Part shown: one piece after another, positions 30,760-33,791 of the stretch
How the letters are laid out: the number at the start of each line of letters is the position of its first letter
Position numbering within the stretch: position 1 is the first letter of the stretch
NCBI RefSeq assembly: GCF_000496695.1
Contig: NZ_BAUJ01000059.1
Location: forward strand, 1-33,791
Length of the DNA: 33,791 nucleotides
Source of the DNA: Vibrio halioticoli NBRC 102217
GTDB taxonomy: Bacteria > Pseudomonadota > Gammaproteobacteria > Enterobacterales > Vibrionaceae
Direction of reading: 5' to 3'
The notes under the pieces: generated by a model
Seen by the model: only the letters and a program-made list of their open reading frames with translations
What the model was told of the DNA's origin: nothing
The model's database searches: none
Position numbers and translations under genes: made by a program

Positions 30760-32474
30760 TGGAAAAGCAAGCAGTGTTGGGCAACGAGTTGGGCCCACTT
30801 TCTGACAATGAAAGATTAAAACGAGAAAGTAACTTTTTGCGCGGTACCATTACCAACGACCTCAAAAATGAGATTACCGGTGGGTTCGACGCGGACAATT
30901 TTCAGTTAATCCGTTTTCACGGCATGTATCAGCAAGACGATAGAGATATCCGCAATGAGCGTGCTAAGCAAAAATTGGAACCACTGCATAATGTGATGCT
31001 GCGTGCACGTATGCCTGGGGGAGTGATTACTCCTAAGCAATGGCTCGCTATCGACAAGTTTGCAACTGAAAGTTCGCTCTATGGCAGCATCCGTCTTACT
31101 ACGCGTCAAACATTCCAGTTTCATGGAGTATTGAAGCCAAACATTAAGTTGATGCACCAAACTCTAAATTCAATTGGTATTGATTCTATTGCCACAGCGG
31201 GGGACGTAAACCGTAACGTGCTATGTAGTAGTAATCCTGTTGAGTCTGAATTGCATCAGCAAGCGTATGAGTGGGCCACTAAGATCAGTGAGCACCTACT
31301 ACCAAAAACCAGAGCTTATGCTGAAATATGGTTAGACGGTGAGAAACTTGAGACTACAGACGAAGAACCAATCTTAGGTAGCAACTATCTGCCACGTAAA
31401 TTTAAAACAACAGTCGTTGTACCGCCAGACAACGATGTTGACTTACACGCGAACGATCTTAACTTTGTCGCAGTAGCAAAAGACGGCAAGTTAGTTGGCT
31501 TTAATGTGTTAGTGGGTGGTGGACTGGCCATGACTCATGGTGATAACTCAACTTACCCACGTAAAGCGGATGAGTTTGGTTATATCTCTCTAGAGAACAC
31601 ATTAGATATTGCCGCTGCCGTAGTCACGACTCAACGTGATTGGGGTAATCGCTCAAATCGTAAAAATGCAAAAACCAAATACACATTAGATCGCGTTGGC
31701 ATTGATGTGTTCAAACAAGAAGTTGAGAAACGCTCAGGCGTAAGCTTTGAGCCGATCAAACCTTATCAACTGACTAACCGTGGCGATAAGTTTGGTTGGT
31801 TAGAAGGTATAGACGGTAAGCATCACTTAACGCTGTTTATTGAAAACGGCCGCTTATTAGATTACCCAGGTAAACCACTGAAAACAGGTGTTGCTGAAAT
31901 TGCCAAAATCCACACTGGCGATTTACGTATGACAGCAAATCAGAACCTCATCGTGGCAGGTGTACCGTTAAAAGATAAACAGAAGATTGAAAAGATAGCG
32001 TTCGAGCATGGCTTGCTTGATCCAACAACCTCTAAACAGCGTCAAGATTCAATGGCCTGTGTAGCATTCCCAACCTGTCCATTAGCAATGGCAGAAGCAG
32101 AACGCTTCCTTCCTCAATTTGTGACTGATGTTGAAGGCATATTGAAAAAGCATTCAATCAGTGATGATGAAAGCATTATCTTACGAGTAACGGGTTGTCC
32201 TAATGGCTGTGGCCGAGCAATGTTGGCTGAAATCGGTTTAGTCGGTAAAGCACCAGACAGATATAACTTGTACCTTGGCGGTAATAAAGCCGGTACACGA
32301 GTACCTAAGCTATATAAAGAGAACATCAGTTCCGCACAAATTCTACAAGACATCGATTCGCTGGTGGAACGATGGGCTGCAGAGCGTTTAGCTGATGAAG
32401 CATTTGGGGACTTTGTCATTCGTGATGGCATCGTAAAAGAAGTCATAGTATCGAAGAGGGATTTCCATGCTTGA
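30759..32474 (+). CDS. cysI: sulfite reductase hemoprotein beta subunit CysI
   Basis: Siroheme and 4Fe-4S subunit that performs the six-electron reduction of sulfite. The 571 residues end in the cluster motifs with C434 and C440 ([16 protein letters not shown]) and C480 and C484 ([16 protein letters not shown]), almost the same positions as in E. coli. The N-terminal [16 protein letters not shown] and the [12 protein letters not shown] motif are also standard. It shares one base with cysJ and eight with cysH, so the three are translationally coupled. Confidence 0.98.
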   Translation: MEKQAVLGNELGPLSDNERLKRESNFLRGTITNDLKNEITGGFDADNFQLIRFHGMYQQDDRDIRNERAKQKLEPLHNVMLRARMPGGVITPKQWLAIDKFATESSLYGSIRLTTRQTFQFHGVLKPNIKLMHQTLNSIGIDSIATAGDVNRNVLCSSNPVESELHQQAYEWATKISEHLLPKTRAYAEIWLDGEKLETTDEEPILGSNYLPRKFKTTVVVPPDNDVDLHANDLNFVAVAKDGKLVGFNVLVGGGLAMTHGDNSTYPRKADEFGYISLENTLDIAAAVVTTQRDWGNRSNRKNAKTKYTLDRVGIDVFKQEVEKRSGVSFEPIKPYQLTNRGDKFGWLEGIDGKHHLTLFIENGRLLDYPGKPLKTGVAEIAKIHTGDLRMTANQNLIVAGVPLKDKQKIEKIAFEHGLLDPTTSKQRQDSMACVAFPTCPLAMAEAERFLPQFVTDVEGILKKHSISDDESIILRVTGCPNGCGRAMLAEIGLVGKAPDRYNLYLGGNKAGTRVPKLYKENISSAQILQDIDSLVERWAAERLADEAFGDFVIRDGIVKEVIVSKRDFHA

Positions 32475-33240
32475 ACTGACACAGAAATTAAACTTAAAAG
32501 AAATAGTGAACCTAAATAAGGTGCAGCAAACTCTTGAGTTGGCAAAACTGAATGCCGATCTAGAAGATCTTTCAGCTGAACAAAGAATTGCTTGGGCGCT
32601 AGAAAACTTACAAGGAAGCTTCGCTCTTTCCTCAAGTTTTGGCGCACAAGCGGCCGTGATGCTGCACTTAGTTTCTAGACAGCAACCGAATATCCCTGTG
32701 ATTTTGACTGATACCGGTTATCTATTTCCAGAAACGTATCAGTTTATTGATGAGCTGACTGAATTATTGAGCTTAAACCTAAAGGTATATAGCAGCCCAT
32801 TAAGTTCTGCATGGCAAGAAGCTCGATTTGGTCAACTATGGACTAAAGGTGTAGAGGGGATAACCCAATACAATAAACTTAACAAAGTAGAGCCAATGCA
32901 TAGGGCGCTATCAGAGTTGGAAGTGGGTACTTGGTTTTCTGGCCTAAGAAGAAGTCAGTCCGATTCACGTGGTGGGTTGCCAGTGCTGTCTATTCAAAAT
33001 GGCGTATTTAAGTTTTTACCAATCGTTGATTGGACGAGTGAGCAAGTAAATAGCTATATAGAAGAACATCAATTACCTCAGCACCCACTTAAAGCTCAGG
33101 GATACGTTTCTATTGGCGATGTACATACCACTGAAAAATACCAAGAAGGCATGAAAGAACAAGATACTCGCTTCTTTGGTTTGAAGAGAGAATGTGGTCT
33201 TCATGAAGATAATGGAGAATCTGACGGTTCAGGGATCTAA
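32467..33240 (+). CDS. cysH: phosphoadenosine phosphosulfate reductase CysH
   Basis: Reduces PAPS to sulfite with thioredoxin. The 257 residues contain the PAPS-binding SSSFGAQ (55-61), [12 protein letters not shown], the [10 protein letters not shown] segment, SIGDVHTT and the catalytic C243 in KRECGLHE. The CC pairs that bind an iron-sulfur cluster in APS reductases are missing, so this is the PAPS type. After the active site it carries an extra acidic tail ([10 protein letters not shown]), which the 244-residue E. coli protein lacks. Last gene of cysJIH. Confidence 0.96.
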   Translation: MLELTQKLNLKEIVNLNKVQQTLELAKLNADLEDLSAEQRIAWALENLQGSFALSSSFGAQAAVMLHLVSRQQPNIPVILTDTGYLFPETYQFIDELTELLSLNLKVYSSPLSSAWQEARFGQLWTKGVEGITQYNKLNKVEPMHRALSELEVGTWFSGLRRSQSDSRGGLPVLSIQNGVFKFLPIVDWTSEQVNSYIEEHQLPQHPLKAQGYVSIGDVHTTEKYQEGMKEQDTRFFGLKRECGLHEDNGESDGSGI

Positions 33241-33265
33241 TTCTTCCTTATATAAAGTAAATTCA

Positions 33266-33291
33266 AAAACCGCCAAATTAGGCGGTTTTTT
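33266..33291 (+). terminator. intrinsic terminator after cysH
   Basis: AAAACCGCC (33266-33274) and GGCGGTTTT (33281-33289) form a 9-bp stem around AAATTA, followed by T residues. Confidence 0.94.
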
Positions 33292-33309
33292 GGGTTTTAA
33301 GGATAAGTC

Positions 33310-33318
33310 TGTGGATAA
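33310..33318 (-). promoter_or_regulatory. isolated perfect DnaA box
   Basis: TGTGGATAA is a perfect reverse-orientation DnaA box, about 96 bases upstream of the first rRNA promoter's -35 and just after the cysH terminator. A GGATAA seven bases earlier is a partial copy. The stretch 33241-33791 has no protein gene; besides this it holds the terminator, promoters and rRNA leader. Confidence 0.55.
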
Positions 33319-33378
33319 CCTGTACCTAAGTAGGGGGTAAAAATAGATAAATAAGCGTTTCACTCAAAAAATGAACGA

Positions 33379-33415
33379 AAGGCTTTTTTTATTATATTTA
33401 TTGAAAAAAAGCCTT
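33379..33415. repeat. inverted repeat with phased A/T tracts at the rRNA promoter
   Basis: AAGGCTTTTTTT (33379-33390) and AAAAAAAGCCTT (33404-33415) are perfect 12-bp arms separated by 13 AT bases. The seven-T and seven-A tracts start 20 bases apart. The right arm ends in the first two bases of the -35 hexamer. It may act as an UP element or a curved region, or as a hairpin ending upstream transcription. Confidence 0.8.
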
Positions 33416-33441
33416 GCCAATAAGCTGAGCATCTCTATAAT
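33414..33441 (+). promoter_or_regulatory. rRNA operon promoter P1
   Basis: TTGCCA (33414-33419), a 16-base spacer and TATAAT (33436-33441), followed by the GC-rich discriminator GCGCCTC typical of stringently controlled stable-RNA promoters. Confidence 0.82.
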
Positions 33442-33550
33442 GCGCCTCACTGACACGGTAGAGCGCACAACGCTTCGCAGTGAATCAGTAGGCTAACTAG
33501 CCGAACCATTTGAGTTTAAGTTCGATTCGAAAATAAATTCAAAAAAGTGT

Positions 33551-33578
33551 TTGACACTGAGGTTCAAATCGCTAGAAT
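33551..33578 (+). promoter_or_regulatory. rRNA operon promoter P2
   Basis: A perfect TTGACA (33551-33556), a 16-base spacer and TAGAAT (33573-33578), with an AT-rich upstream stretch (33525-33550). It lies 137 bases downstream of P1, the tandem arrangement of enterobacterial and vibrio rrn operons. Confidence 0.85.
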
Positions 33579-33597
33579 GGCCGTCCGCTTTGAGAGC

Positions 33598-33640
33598 TTC
33601 CTCACAAAAGGAAACGTCGCAAAGCAACGCTCTTTAACAA
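33598..33640 (+). promoter_or_regulatory. rRNA antitermination leader (boxB-like hairpin and boxA)
   Basis: TTCCT (33598-33602) pairs with AGGAA (33609-33613) in a boxB-like hairpin, followed by CGCTCTTTAACAA (33628-33640), matching the rrn boxA consensus TGCTCTTTAACA at 11 of 12 positions. The leader continues to the right edge; a 16S rRNA gene should begin just beyond it. Confidence 0.85.
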
Positions 33641-33791
33641 TTTAAACCTATCAATCTGTGTGGGCACTCGTTGATGATAATCGAAAAGATTTATCAATGA
33701 ACTGAGTGACCAAAATCAAATTGGAATTCAGCCTTGAGCTGTTTTGTTTTACTACTTTCTTTAAATAGAGAGGAAAAGTGAAAACCAATAA

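Noticed and set aside
32114..32647. A 177-codon minus-strand open frame across the cysI-cysH junction
   Set aside because: Covers the CysI cluster motifs in antisense; low-complexity Ser/Leu-rich translation typical of a shadow frame.

Overview
The window reads as a continuous piece of a primary chromosome from a member of the Vibrionaceae (Gammaproteobacteria). The evidence is gene content and order (queG, tsaE-amiB-mutL-miaA-hfq-hflX-hflK-hflC, yjeT, purA, nsrR-rnr-rlmB, rpsF-priB-rpsR-rplI, dnaB-alr, cysJIH), moderate to low GC, and protein sequences close to known vibrio and enterobacterial homologues. Nearly every gene is a conserved housekeeping gene. I see no prophage, insertion sequence, integron or CRISPR array. 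Species cannot be fixed from the sequence alone.

Layout. 1-735: an initiator tRNA gene, then a 580-base AT-rich gene-free stretch with perfect DnaA boxes and a cluster of GATCT sites. It sits between a tRNA gene and queG, the position of the DnaA-titrating and DnaA-inactivating locus datA in E. coli. 736-1848: queG on the minus strand. 2049-11381: a tightly packed plus-strand series for tRNA modification (tsaE, miaA), wall hydrolysis (amiB), mismatch repair (mutL), RNA chaperone Hfq, the ribosome-rescue GTPase HflX, the HflKC membrane complex that modulates FtsH, and the small membrane protein YjeT. 11520-12833: purA. 12902-14621: divergent hmp (NO dioxygenase) and nsrR (NO sensor) sharing an intergenic region with a good NsrR operator. 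14711-17933: rnr-rlmB. 18275-19705: the rpsF-priB-rpsR-rplI ribosomal operon behind a structured leader. 19779-20549: a minus-strand DUF481 outer-membrane protein. 20773-23276: dnaB-alr. 23490-25142: pgi. 25320-26123: an orphan MetQ-type lipoprotein with MetJ-like operators. 26338-27717: dusA and pspG, the latter behind a sigma-54 promoter and an IHF site. 27801-28840: an outer-membrane barrel and an unknown small protein. 28948-33240: cysJIH for assimilatory sulfate reduction. 33241-33791: a terminator, a DnaA box, then tandem promoters and the antitermination leader of an rRNA operon whose 16S gene lies beyond the right edge.

How the parts work together. Several genes are translationally coupled (tsaE/amiB/mutL/miaA overlap by 4-8 bases; cysJ/cysI by 1; cysI/cysH by 8). 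Regulatory DNA is the richest source of new observations: the datA-like locus, met boxes on an unlinked metQ, the sigma-54/IHF pspG promoter, the hmp-nsrR operator, a hairpin in the hfq leader, a tandem repeat before pgi, and an inverted repeat fused to the first rRNA promoter. No wholly new protein system was found. The best candidates for undescribed biology are the datA-like element and the unknown 76-residue protein before cysJ.
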